Shown: positions 1-7,004, counted from the stretch's first letter. The stretch: DNA of 20,624 bases from Puniceicoccales bacterium (GCA_031270385.1 JAISXS010000089.1:1-20624), one strand, 5' to 3'. Numbers and translations are program-made. The notes: generated from the sequence alone by a model not told the origin.

Positions 1-64
1 CCTTCGCTCTGTGATTCTCGAAATACTTTACTACCTTTTCCCTCAGATCTTTCGAATAGTACAT
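1..64 (-). CDS. IS630-family transposase, N-terminal fragment (runs off the window)
   Basis: Reading the minus strand from the ATG at 64-62 gives 21 residues before the window edge, starting MYYSKDLREKVVKYFENH. The pattern Y-S-x-D-L-R-x-K-V-V-x-Y is the usual beginning of IS630-family (Tc1/mariner-like) transposases, just before their helix-turn-helix. The ATG lies about 50 bp inside a terminal repeat-like end at 92-115, as expected for such an element. The rest of the protein, including the DDE catalytic domain, is outside the window, so I cannot say whether the gene is intact. The family call rests on a short stretch but the match is characteristic. Confidence 0.7.
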   Translation of the reverse strand, partial: MYYSKDLREKVVKYFENHRAK

Positions 65-115
65 CTCGCTCTTACCTACTATATTTTTAAACGCCCTCGT
101 CAAGGGGAATTGCTA
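1..115 (-). mobile_element. IS630-like insertion sequence, one end only
   Basis: Outward from the transposase start, the sequence at 92-115 reads, on the minus strand, TAGCAATTCCCCTTGACGAG followed by GGCG. It is followed outside by TA at 116-117, the target duplication typical of IS630. This end resembles the B-type MITE ends nearby: the outer TAGC and the inner AGGGCG match, and about 17 of 26 positions agree with the right end of the element at 211-310. The other end lies outside the window. Confidence 0.6.
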
Positions 116-125
116 TATACAGGGT

Positions 126-210
126 CGTCGTACTCGAAAATGCGTTCTATGGTCACACTCATTGACAAGCGCATTTATTAATCGTCTTATTAAGAAAAGC
201 ATTCTATTTA
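126..210. repeat. Decayed MITE fragments
   Basis: Pieces of MITE arms can be read here. 126-150 resembles the left arm of type A (TCGTCGTACTCGAAAATGCG), 152-175 resembles a B arm (TCACACTCATTGACAAGCGC) and 178-207 is another A left arm (AATCGTCTTATTAAGAAAAG). No complete pair of arms remains. The tract lies between the IS630-like end and a complete B element. No gene is visible in 116-350. Confidence 0.5.
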
Positions 211-310
211 TAGCTGTCACACCCTACAAGGGCACTCTATCCAACGACACTCGGCGGGAAAATTTTTCTTTTTGCAGAGGAAAGCACGCCCTTCTCGGGT
301 GAAACAGCTA
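211..310. mobile_element. MITE type B, complete, 100 bp
   Basis: The left end starts TAGCTGTCACACCCTACAAG and the right end, read on the other strand, starts TAGCTGTTTCACCCGAGAAG; both continue GGC. The two arms are therefore an imperfect inverted repeat of about 24 bp. A TA precedes it at 209-210; the right flank is CA, a likely mutated TA. The interior carries GGCGGGAAAATTTTT, shared with other B copies. It has no coding capacity. Its length equals that of the B copy nested at 4253-4352. Confidence 0.8.
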
Positions 311-354
311 CAACCAAAAAACTCGAAAAAAAACGACAGACCTTGCCAGCAAAG

Positions 355-432
<78 letters not shown>

Positions 433-472
433 ACAATGGCTTGCTTTGGACAAAAACATCCAACAGCTCAGC

Positions 473-500
473 AAGCTATTGCCGGCAATTGAAGTGTCAA
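473..500 (-). promoter_or_regulatory. Possible promoter of tRNA-Asp
   Basis: On the minus strand there is a perfect -35 box TTGACA (500-495), a 16-bp spacer and a weak -10 box TAGCTT (478-473). The -10 box is about 40 bp upstream of the tRNA 5' end. It lies between the mnmE stop and the tRNA, so the tRNA may have its own start of transcription. The weak -10 keeps confidence low. Confidence 0.4.
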
Positions 501-550
501 CACCAAATGCTGTTATTTTTTCGATGTGCGGCGGTATGTTGTAAAAAATA

Positions 551-1912
551 TCATTTTCCTATGCAAAAATTTGAAAATACCACATCTAATACTCGTTCCG
601 TACTGTGTGCGCCGACGATTTCCCCCAAAATTTCGAGAGCCCGGCGAATGTTCGCCGCTGCGATCTCGATGGCCTGGGACTGTGTTAGTGCCAACATTGC
701 GGATAGTAGTGATTCATTGGCGCGGCGCAAAATATCCATGTGCCGCGAATTGACGACGATATCCATGGAATCAGGTAGGAAATCACCGCGTGATATAATC
801 GCCTTAATTTTATCCCTAAGAAATTTTACATTTTTCGAATTTTTCAAAGAAATTTCTATCCTATCGATAGTCGGCAAAAAACAATTCCAATCGAAAACTC
901 TCGGCAAGTCGATCTTATTTAATACAAGCAGGGAGTTTTTGTTATTCAGCAAATCCACAATTTCTTGCGGCAATTCTGGCGATTTTTTTGCATTTACGTC
1001 TGCAACAATCAGGAATAACCCCGCATTCTTTGCCATGACTGCTGCCTTATCCATTCCGATTTTTTCTATCTCGCAGGCGCAGTGATCGCAGAAGCCGGCA
1101 GTATCCCAAAGTTTCAAAATTGTATCTCCAACGGTAATCTCCTCCGAAACGAGGTCACGCGTCGTACCTGGAATGGATGAGACAATCGCTCGATCCTTGC
1201 CGAGTAAAAAATTAAACAGGCTGCTTTTCCCAGCATTTGGCGGCCCAAGAATCGTAGTAATTATTCCGCGATCTACGGCGGAGCGATATTTGTTGCTGCA
1301 AATTAGCGTATCTAGTTCGTCGGAAAATTTTTCAATTTTCGAAGAAACTGATTGAAAAAAAATGTCATCAGTCGCATCATCGTCAGAAAAATCTATTTCT
1401 TTTTCAATGCTGGCGAGTAAATTTACCAATCCAACGCTTAGATGGTTAATTTTTTCGCTGAGTGAGCCGCTGAGCTGTTTTTGCGCAATTGATACGGCGC
1501 ATGCGTTTGTTCCATGGATGACATCGGCGACAGCCTCTGCCTGACACAGGTCGAGTTTCCTATTTAGAAATGCACGCTTGGTGAATTCTCCGGGCTCGGC
1601 CAATCTGCATCCTCGCAGACACAAATCCTCCAAAATCTTTTCCACAATAAGCATGTTTCCGTGGCAATAGACTTCGATGGCGTCCTCACCAGTGTACGAA
1701 TTTGGATTTGCAAAAAACACCGCCAGCACGTCGTCAATGACTTTCCCGTCGATGGAAACATAACTTGCGCGATAAAACGTCTTTGGAAAAAAATCCGACT
1801 TTTTGCTGAGAATTCCAAACAAAGATACACACAGGTCTCCACTGATGCGAACAACCGCCACAGCGGACGCTCCCCTCGGCGTGGCAAGGGCAACTATCGT
1901 TCCATCGTGCAT
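551..1912 (-). CDS. mnmE: tRNA modification GTPase MnmE (TrmE)
   Basis: With MnmG, MnmE installs the aminomethyl-type modification on the wobble uridine (U34) of certain tRNAs, using a folate one-carbon unit and GTP hydrolysis in the cytoplasm. The protein has 453 residues, normal for the family. The N-terminal folate-binding domain includes SYTGEDAIE at 72-80. The inserted G domain shows GPPNAGKSS (G1, 223-231), TTRD (G2, 250-253), DTAG (G3, 270-273) and NKID (G4, 332-335). It ends in FCIGK, the family's conserved C-terminus with the catalytic cysteine, here Cys450. The start is an ATG without a clear Shine-Dalgarno. It lies 26 bp after infA on the same strand, so the two are probably cotranscribed. 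No mnmG is in the window. Confidence 0.97.
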   Translation of the reverse strand: MHDGTIVALATPRGASAVAVVRISGDLCVSLFGILSKKSDFFPKTFYRASYVSIDGKVIDDVLAVFFANPNSYTGEDAIEVYCHGNMLIVEKILEDLCLRGCRLAEPGEFTKRAFLNRKLDLCQAEAVADVIHGTNACAVSIAQKQLSGSLSEKINHLSVGLVNLLASIEKEIDFSDDDATDDIFFQSVSSKIEKFSDELDTLICSNKYRSAVDRGIITTILGPPNAGKSSLFNFLLGKDRAIVSSIPGTTRDLVSEEITVGDTILKLWDTAGFCDHCACEIEKIGMDKAAVMAKNAGLFLIVADVNAKKSPELPQEIVDLLNNKNSLLVLNKIDLPRVFDWNCFLPTIDRIEISLKNSKNVKFLRDKIKAIISRGDFLPDSMDIVVNSRHMDILRRANESLLSAMLALTQSQAIEIAAANIRRALEILGEIVGAHSTERVLDVVFSNFCIGK

Positions 1913-1938
1913 TCAACAGCCAGTGATATCTTTACATA

Positions 1939-2217
1939 TCAGCGATTTCTCGTCCTTTTATTCGGACCAAAACTTCGAATCGGCGCATTTTTCTGCATCT
2001 CAGCATTCTTCATTCTGAACGTAATCCTCGCTTTATTCAAATCCTGGGGGCTCATTTCAACCTTGACCGTATCGCCGATCATCAATTTGATGAAATTCTT
2101 CCGCAGCTTGCCGGAAATATGTGCCAAAACAACGTGTCCGTTTGGCAATTCAACCCTGAACATCGTACCCGGCAGTACCGCGATAATTTTACCCACAACT
2201 TCTATATATTCCGACAT
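1939..2217 (-). CDS. infA: Translation initiation factor IF-1 with a basic C-terminal tail
   Basis: IF-1 binds the ribosomal A site of the 30S subunit during initiation. Residues 1-69 match the one-domain S1/OB-fold family closely: TMFRVELPNGHV at 18-29 and AHISGKLRKNFI at 32-43 are diagnostic, followed by GDTVKVEMSPQDL. The usual length is about 72 residues. This protein has 92, with a tail from residue 70 that contains seven Lys/Arg and no hydrophobic core. No Shine-Dalgarno is seen before the ATG. It is the first gene of an infA-mnmE pair and diverges from dapB across about 150 bp, which should hold both promoters; I saw no convincing boxes there. Confidence 0.95.
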   Translation of the reverse strand: MSEYIEVVGKIIAVLPGTMFRVELPNGHVVLAHISGKLRKNFIKLMIGDTVKVEMSPQDLNKARITFRMKNAEMQKNAPIRSFGPNKRTRNR

Positions 2218-2376
2218 CTATCACTAAGCTACTAAGAAGGAGAAAGAATAAACGTAGGCTTGTCCAGCAAAATTGATTTTTTTGCGAAATTTTAGTGCTA
2301 TTAAGTCAATGATTGCAAATGGTCCTTGCAAGTTTGGCGAATTTGGTGAGTCTCCCGTGCCAACCTAGTGACGACA

Positions 2377-3090
2377 ATGAAAATAGCACTCTGTGGAAGT
2401 TCTGGAAAAATGGGAAAAATAGTTGCAAAAACCGCCGTTGAAGCCAGCCACGCGATAGTTGCTGAAATTGGGAGATCGACGGATCTAGAAAATTGCATTA
2501 GTCAGATGCCCGATGTTTTTATCGATTTCAGCTCTCCAGTAGGGACAATTGCCGTGTGCCAACTCGCCGCAGGCTTAAAAATTCCGGTATTGATCGGGAC
2601 TACCGGTTTGAGCGATGGCGATAGGGAAAAAATTGTGGAGTGCGCAAGAAATATTCCAATTTTGATGGCGTCAAATTTTTCCATTGGTGTGCATGTGGCA
2701 AGGAAACTGGTACGCGAAGCCGCGGAAAGGCTTCCATCGTATTTTGACATAGAAATAGTTGAAAAACATCACTCAAAAAAGAAGGATGCGCCGAGCGGAA
2801 CGGCATTATCCATGTTGGCGGACGTATCAGAGTGTCGCAAAAACGTCAGCGCAACATTTGGTCGCCATGGTAAATGCGAACGTATACCAGAAGAAATTTG
2901 TGTACATGCAGTTCGTGGAGGTGATACTTGCGGAGAACATACGGTTTTTTTCTTCGGCAGAGGTGAGGTTATAGAAGTAACACATCGGGCTGGAACCAGG
3001 GAAGTCTTTGCAATGGGTGCAATTTTAGCCGCTGAAAAATTTACCATTGTGAAAAGGCCGGGATTATACGAACTCTCCGATGTAATTTGA
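2377..3090 (+). CDS. dapB: 4-hydroxy-tetrahydrodipicolinate reductase
   Basis: DapB reduces 4-hydroxy-tetrahydrodipicolinate with NAD(P)H in the diaminopimelate/lysine pathway, which supplies the peptidoglycan cross-linking residue. The protein opens MKIALCGSSGKMG, the Rossmann dinucleotide-binding loop. Near residue 130 (from this start) it has EKHHSKKKDAPSGTA, the family's catalytic and substrate-binding segment. IGTTG and ASNFSIGVHV are also conserved. It has 237 residues, at the short end of the family. I chose ATG 2377 because the family begins directly with this beta strand; an in-frame GTG at 2368 would add three residues. There is no strong Shine-Dalgarno for either start. The stop is TGA. 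Confidence 0.96.
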   Translation: MKIALCGSSGKMGKIVAKTAVEASHAIVAEIGRSTDLENCISQMPDVFIDFSSPVGTIAVCQLAAGLKIPVLIGTTGLSDGDREKIVECARNIPILMASNFSIGVHVARKLVREAAERLPSYFDIEIVEKHHSKKKDAPSGTALSMLADVSECRKNVSATFGRHGKCERIPEEICVHAVRGGDTCGEHTVFFFGRGEVIEVTHRAGTREVFAMGAILAAEKFTIVKRPGLYELSDVI

Positions 3091-3185
3091 CTTCGTGACA
3101 AATTTAGATACGCGCAAAAAGGTCTTTACTTCCACAAAGAATTGGAAACCATGGCCCCACCATAGCTGGAAAAGCGTAGTACGTT

Positions 3186-4124
3186 ATGAACAGAGTAGTT
3201 GTCATGGTATTGATGTTACTGAACGTCGCAAAACCTTTTGCCGTCGCCTTCGACAAGGACTTGAAGGTTGGCAATGTTTACAAAATTAACACAGTCGTTC
3301 CGGTATTTTCGAGGCCGAAAGTAGATTTTAAATACGAGAGTGGTCCCCGCGGAAGTAACTGCTATGAACTAAACACGATGTTGTTGCCGTCGTTCTACGT
3401 GCTCATCGAAGAGGAACTAGCAAATGGTACACTGGGAATTGCTGCGAAAAGAGATGATTCCTATCTAATTCGCGGATACATTCACAGGAAATTTTTGGAA
3501 GACCACGCTGTCGACTGCGGAAACATGGATTTTTTTTCAATCAGCAGCGATCCTACCAGTGTTCCGAGCGTGGAAGAGATAATTGATAATGTAAAAAATC
3601 TCTTATCGCTGAATGTCCGTTATTGCTACGGCGGAAATTCTCCGGTGGAAGTGGAATTGAATGGCATATACAAATTCCACCCAGTTGACTCGGGAAACGG
3701 TAAATTCGGTGGATACAAATGCGTGGGATTCGACTCTTCTGGCCTAATCCACTACGTCTCGAATGGATGGATACCTCATAGTACCAGTGTTATGCCGGAA
3801 TTTGGTAAAATTTTGTTCATGGTGAATACCGAGAGGCGATTCAAAAGTGGTTTCATAGCGGAGATACTGGATACTGTGCGAGATACTGATCTTGTGCTTT
3901 TTCCATCAAGTGACGGAATTGAAACGTTAAACTGCTATGGCCATGTCATTATGGTATACAAATTCGGATTTGTGGAATACTACGGAAGGTTTAGTGGCAT
4001 TGTCCGCACGCCTCCGAGCGAAGCCGCGCTGCGCCTGATCCAGATGTACATGAAAGCAAAATCGATCGGAATGCCATTGTTTGTAGTGCGATGGCACCCA
4101 GAATTGCTTAAAAATAAAAAGTAG
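3186..4124 (+). CDS. Secreted NlpC/P60-like protein with Ser at the catalytic Cys position
   Basis: The 312-residue protein begins with a signal peptide: Met-Asn-Arg, a hydrophobic core to about residue 20 and a likely cut after AVA at 19-21. It should act in the periplasm. Residues 145-260 look like an NlpC/P60 peptidoglycan hydrolase of the type with the YGGN signature (148-151). There follow a GxD-x-SGL block at 181-187 and GHVIMV at 252-257, whose His253 would be the catalytic histidine. The family block is normally D-C-S-G-L; here residues 183-187 are D-S-S-G-L, so the nucleophilic cysteine is replaced by Ser184. The residues before the domain may form an SH3-like binding region, as in relatives; this is not certain. 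It follows dapB by 95 bp on the same strand. It may be an inactive peptidoglycan-binding protein or an altered enzyme. A MITE begins 12 bp after its stop. Confidence 0.75.
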   Translation: MNRVVVMVLMLLNVAKPFAVAFDKDLKVGNVYKINTVVPVFSRPKVDFKYESGPRGSNCYELNTMLLPSFYVLIEEELANGTLGIAAKRDDSYLIRGYIHRKFLEDHAVDCGNMDFFSISSDPTSVPSVEEIIDNVKNLLSLNVRYCYGGNSPVEVELNGIYKFHPVDSGNGKFGGYKCVGFDSSGLIHYVSNGWIPHSTSVMPEFGKILFMVNTERRFKSGFIAEILDTVRDTDLVLFPSSDGIETLNCYGHVIMVYKFGFVEYYGRFSGIVRTPPSEAALRLIQMYMKAKSIGMPLFVVRWHPELLKNKK

Positions 4125-4208
4125 GACGCACATATATAGTTGTCTTCCTTGAAAAAGGGCATTCTGCCTAACGATATTTAGCAGAAAGATTCCCATTTTT
4201 TTTGAATA

Positions 4209-4413
4209 TAGTTATCTTACTTGAGAAAAGCATTTTAGTCTGGCGATGTTTATAGCCGTTTCATCCGAAAAGGGCGCATTTTCCTTTGCAAAAAGAAAAA
4301 TTTTCCCGCCAAGTATCGTCGGATAGGATGCCCCTGTCGAGCGTGACAGCTATAGCGGGCAGATTCCCGTTTTTTGGAATTAGGGGGGATGCTTTTTTCG
4401 GGTAAGATGACTA
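4209..4413. mobile_element. MITE type A nested in the element at 4137-4446
   Basis: The arms are TAGTTATCTTACTTGAGAAA on the left and, read on the other strand, TAGTCATCTTACCCGAAAAA on the right; both continue AGCAT. Both flanks are TA (4207-4208, 4414-4415). Without the inner B element and one TA it is 103 bp. It sits at a TA inside the first type A element. Confidence 0.8.
4253..4352. mobile_element. MITE type B nested in the element at 4209-4413, 100 bp
   Basis: The left arm starts TAGCCGTTTCATCCGAAAAG and the right arm, on the other strand, TAGCTGTCACGCTCGACAGG. TA lies on both sides (4251-4252, 4353-4354). Joining the flanks across a single TA restores GATGTTTAGCGGG, matching the type A interior GATATTTAGCAG at 4174-4185. 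This shows that the target site is TA and is duplicated on insertion. Confidence 0.85.
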
Positions 4414-4487
4414 TAAAGAGTATGCTTTTTTTGGGGAAGATGACTATAGACTTTGGCTGGTGGAGATATTTTAGGCCAGCGTGCTTC

Positions 4488-4586
4488 CAGTCGTATTACT
4501 CTAGAAGGAAATTCTGTACGACGATATTTTGCGGAGGAATTCCAGTTTTTATGAAAAAAACATGCTTCTTTCGGGTAAGATGATTA
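4488..4586. mobile_element. MITE type A, complete but mutated
   Basis: The left arm (AGTCGTATTACTCTAGAAGG) and the right arm (CTTCTTTCGGGTAAGATGAT) are recognisable type A ends. The interior ACGATATTTTGCGGAGG fits the type A core. The length is 99 bp. The first base of the element is C instead of T. It ends 24 bp beyond the stop codon of the minus-strand Nudix gene. I see no feature in 4449-4487. Confidence 0.65.
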
Positions 4587-4609
4587 CTCTCTACCAGAAT
4601 GGCGAAAAT

Positions 4610-5152
4610 TCATAAAAGTTTATCCTGTATCATTAGTAATTTCATAATAGATTGTCTCATTTTCTGGCTAACTAACACAACGTCCTCAAGTTCATTCATA
4701 GTTACCCAGCGATAATCCGTATGTTCCCTGAGATCAATTTTTACCTGGGAATCCGCGTTTGCCTTGCATGCGAAAGCTATACCTGGGGCAATGATTCCAG
4801 GGCGTATCTGGACATTGAAACATTCCAGAACTTTCCACCGAGTGGCAGTTATTCCGGCTTCCTCGAGCAATTGTCTGCGGGCAGCGTCTTCAAAATCCTC
4901 ATTTTCGTGGACCGATCCTCCGCCGCATTCCCACACGCTCGGATGCAGTTGTCTGGTGGGAGATCTTTTCAGTATCAATATTTCCGGACCACGTACCCTG
5001 TTTATCCTATAGCAATAGGCCGACACAAAAACCTCGACGCGATTGATTCCTTCCTCCCTTGCTCCATAGTTAGTGTTGCAGCAAAAAATTAACAATAGTG
5101 ACAATGCGGCGATTTTGATCTTCGTCGATTCTGTAATTTCGATTTTCGTCAT
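4610..5152 (-). CDS. Nudix hydrolase with an atypical Nudix box and hydrophobic N-terminus
   Basis: Nudix enzymes hydrolyse nucleoside diphosphates linked to another group, using Mg2+. The Nudix box runs from Gly79 to Ile101 of 180 residues. It fits G-x5-E-x7-R-E-U-x-E-E-x-G-U except that the Glu after Arg93 is Gln94; Glu85, Glu97, Glu98 and Gly100 are present. Upstream, ILILKRS and WECGGG are typical of the fold. From the ATG at 5152 the N-terminus holds a hydrophobic stretch at about 14-25 ending Phe-Cys-Cys, like a signal peptide, which is odd for a Nudix enzyme. An in-frame GTG at 5026, preceded by GAGG at 5 bp, would give a 138-residue cytoplasmic protein without it. Substrate is unknown. 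It diverges from the ACT-domain gene. Confidence 0.85.
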   Translation of the reverse strand: MTKIEITESTKIKIAALSLLLIFCCNTNYGAREEGINRVEVFVSAYCYRINRVRGPEILILKRSPTRQLHPSVWECGGGSVHENEDFEDAARRQLLEEAGITATRWKVLECFNVQIRPGIIAPGIAFACKANADSQVKIDLREHTDYRWVTMNELEDVVLVSQKMRQSIMKLLMIQDKLL

Positions 5153-5273
5153 AAAAGCGTCGAACTAGTAAAACTTTTCCATAAGATGTCAATGGATTGT
5201 AAAACCCAGACGAATGAAAAATTTGCGAACGAATCTTTGTGGATTTTTTCATAATATTTTTTACCATGTCCCC

Positions 5274-5753
5274 ATGGCAATTTTTGGACACAACGTCGGC
5301 ACTGACAAAGTTATTGTCGGAAACTTTTCCACTGTTACTCAATTTTCGTTCACCTTCGGATGGAAGGTACTATCATTTAACTGGATATTGAATGCCCTAA
5401 ATGCCAAGGATGTTGCGATCCTAGCCGTGTCGTTTTTGGAAAATTCTGAAACTGCATTGGTGAGGTGCGTCGTGAATTACCCGGATCACGCAAATGAAAT
5501 TTTTGTCAGCAAAAAGATAGATTTTTATACAACCGAAGTTTTGGCTGTGGAAATTGACAGCGTCAGCGATGTTGCAAAAGTTACGAATTCCATATTTGCA
5601 GCGGAAATAAAGATGAATTACATGTATCCATTTTTGACTCGACCAGGTGGGAAAATTGGGGTAATTGTTCAAACTGAGAATAACGAGTTTGCGGCCAAAG
5701 TTCTTCACGGCAGCGGCATAGTGACGATTGCTCAAAACGATATCGGGCGGTAA
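5274..5753 (+). CDS. Double ACT-domain protein, probably regulatory
   Basis: ACT domains bind small ligands, usually amino acids, and control metabolic enzymes. Two alpha-beta units can be read in the 159 residues. The first has an Ile/Val-rich strand, ALVRCVVNYPDHA and a paired helix. The second has VAKVTNSIFAAEIKMNYMYP, then GKIGVIVQTENNEFAAKVL and the closing GIVTIAQNDI, a typical ACT ending. No catalytic domain is attached. The fold call is by pattern only. I placed the start at ATG 5274 (MAIFGHNVG); an in-frame ATG at 5214 would add 20 residues of less domain-like sequence. No strong Shine-Dalgarno marks either. The 5754-5899 stretch after it shows no gene that I can support. Confidence 0.6.
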   Translation: MAIFGHNVGTDKVIVGNFSTVTQFSFTFGWKVLSFNWILNALNAKDVAILAVSFLENSETALVRCVVNYPDHANEIFVSKKIDFYTTEVLAVEIDSVSDVAKVTNSIFAAEIKMNYMYPFLTRPGGKIGVIVQTENNEFAAKVLHGSGIVTIAQNDIGR

Positions 5754-5899
5754 AAATTTCACGTGGCTTTGGATGGCAATGGCGCGACAAAATACAGGCC
5801 ACTGGAGTCTGTGGTGTCTGGAAAGATCGGTTTCATAAGCTTCCGGCAACGCACCGGACGGTGATATGTGCCAATGGTAAAAAATTTGAAATGTATGCC

Positions 5900-6090
5900 G
5901 GTTTATGCCGCACCACCAACTCCTTCTCCTTTTGTTCGAATTTATGAATTCTAAGTTTGAGCAGTTATCTGGGTCATTACTTGGTAGTGATTGCAGTGTG
6001 GTTTCGGATTTTACTTTGTGTTGAATTTTAATTGACAAGTACGAAAATTCCCTTTAGGAGTTGTCCCGGAGTGAGTACGAATAACATAAA
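5900..6090 (+). repeat. Direct repeat, copy 1: conserved leader of a duplicated gene
   Basis: This stretch recurs at 6829-7024. From about 5930 to 6090 the two copies agree at roughly nine bases in ten by eye. In the 6025-6073 part, which includes the ribosome-binding site TTTAGGAG, I count a single difference. The downstream genes are far less alike. Confidence 0.8.
5944..6024 (+). CDS. Possible 26-residue leader peptide
   Basis: An ATG at 5944 opens 26 codons (MNSKFEQLSGSLL to FTLC) ending in TGA, 46 bp before the start of the next gene. The repeat copy at 6870-6950 keeps the frame with a GTG in place of the ATG. Of eight differences between the copies, four are silent third-position changes (two TTA/TTG, TCT/TCC, GAT/GAC). 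This mildly favours translation. In copy 1 the frame can be extended upstream to an ATG at 5905 (39 residues). No Shine-Dalgarno precedes either start, so it may be only conserved leader RNA. Confidence 0.3.
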   Translation: MNSKFEQLSGSLLGSDCSVVSDFTLC

Positions 6091-6586
6091 TAATAGTGTG
6101 GTCGCGAAGACAAATATAGAAATTGAGGATGTTCCAGTTTATCGTAGCAGGAGGGTAGGATGGACAGGGGGCGATTTGAATGCCAATGCAAAAAAGATTA
6201 CCGTGTATGGAGTGGAGAGACCAAATAAGGATCCGGCACTATGGATCGACTATAATAGCGATAGAAGAAGTGTGTCGTTTTCCTTGGTTACAAGTGAAAT
6301 TATTGTGGAAGCTAGTACCAGCTCCACTCACGTCGGCTGTACGGCTGTTGAAAAGACGAAAATCGATGTACAATGCTTGGAATTAGTGAGAAACGGAGAG
6401 TTACTGCGAAGCGAAAAACAAATAGAGGAACTTGTGCCCATTTTGCGTAACATGCCGATTAAAAATGTCCTAGAGTTGCTTTTTCACCTGTCAAGAATCC
6501 AATATAATGTCTGTGGCCGATTTGGTGTTGTTGTCGGTCTTCCTAAATCCGAATCCGATCACGTGTACGGTCTCGAGTGGGAATAA
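6071..6586 (+). CDS. Unrecognised protein, duplicated gene copy 1
   Basis: I do not recognise this 171-residue protein. It has no signal peptide or membrane segment. The N-terminus is rich in Asn/Ser, followed by EIEDVPVYR and KKITVYGVE, both kept in the second copy. The C-terminal half has a helical segment (MPIKNVLELLFHLSRIQYNV), also kept. The start is GTG 6071, ten bases after AGGAG. The neighbouring copy has ATG two codons further in, 5 bp after GGAG, but here that codon is ACG. The reading frame is also open back to a TTG at 6032, which has no ribosome-binding site. Location and role are unknown; the fast change of the body under a conserved leader is noted in the findings. Confidence 0.6.
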   Translation: MSTNNINNSVVAKTNIEIEDVPVYRSRRVGWTGGDLNANAKKITVYGVERPNKDPALWIDYNSDRRSVSFSLVTSEIIVEASTSSTHVGCTAVEKTKIDVQCLELVRNGELLRSEKQIEELVPILRNMPIKNVLELLFHLSRIQYNVCGRFGVVVGLPKSESDHVYGLEWE

Positions 6587-6636
6587 AAGTGATTGACATA
6601 TCTGAGAGAAAAAGATAGGCGTCGGTTATGGAACTA

Positions 6637-6738
6637 TAGTAATCTTACCTGAAAAAAGCATATTGTTTTTCCATACAAGCATGAACTTTCCGTTGGTGTG
6701 TCGTTGCACTGGAATGCTTTTCTCAAGCAAGACAACTA
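6637..6738. mobile_element. MITE type A, complete, 102 bp
   Basis: The left arm is TAGTAATCTTACCTGAAAAA and the right arm, on the other strand, TAGTTGTCTTGCTTGAGAAA. TA flanks both ends (6635-6636, 6739-6740). The interior has diverged from other copies. It lies between the two copies of the duplicated gene, 50 bp after the first. Confidence 0.75.
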
Positions 6739-6740
6739 TA

Positions 6741-6827
6741 TAGCTGTTTCATTTGAAAGCGGCGCGTTTTCTTTTATGGAAGGGAAAATTTTCCTGCCAA
6801 GTCGTTGGGTAAGATGTCTTTGTTGTC
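6741..6827. mobile_element. MITE type B, right end lost
   Basis: The left arm TAGCTGTTTCATTTGAAAGC and the interior GGGAAAATTTTCCTGCCAAG match type B. It starts one TA after the preceding type A element. The right arm fades at the point where the repeat copy of the duplicated-gene leader begins (about 6829), so the duplication or a later deletion removed it. Confidence 0.6.
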
Positions 6828-6828
6828 G

Positions 6829-7004
6829 GTTTACGCCGTGTCGCCAGTTCCTTCCTTTTTTATTCGAATTTGTGAGTTCTAAGTTTGAGCAGTTGTCCGG
6901 GTCATTGCTTGGTAGTGATTGCAGTGTGGTTCCGGACTTTAATTTGTGTTGAATTTTAATTGACGAGTACGAAAATTCCCTTTAGGAGTTGTCCCGGAGT
7001 GAGT
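6829..7004 (+). repeat. Direct repeat, copy 2: leader of the duplicated gene
   Basis: This is the second copy of the leader at 5900-6070, including the 26-codon frame (here starting GTG at 6870) and the ribosome-binding region. The junction with the MITE fragment at about 6828 marks one end of the tandem duplication. Confidence 0.75.

Larger units (their letters stand above)
4137..4446. mobile_element. MITE type A (outermost of three nested), interrupted
   Basis: The left arm starts TAGTTGTCTTCCTTGAAAAA at 4137. The right arm at 4416-4446 reads, on the other strand, TAGTCATCTTCCCCAAAAAA. TA flanks both sides (4135-4136 and 4447-4448). Removing the inserted element at 4209-4413 and one TA leaves 103 bp, the length of intact type A copies such as 13813-13915, and rejoins the interior in line with them. 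It starts 12 bp after the stop of the NlpC/P60 gene. Confidence 0.75.

Noticed and set aside
5421..6038. Minus-strand open frame of 205 codons
   Set aside because: Antisense to the ACT-domain gene and to the conserved leader; the composition is that of a shadow frame.
6698..6952. 84-codon frame containing the leader peptide of copy 2
   Set aside because: Its first half is MITE sequence; only the last 26-39 codons match copy 1.
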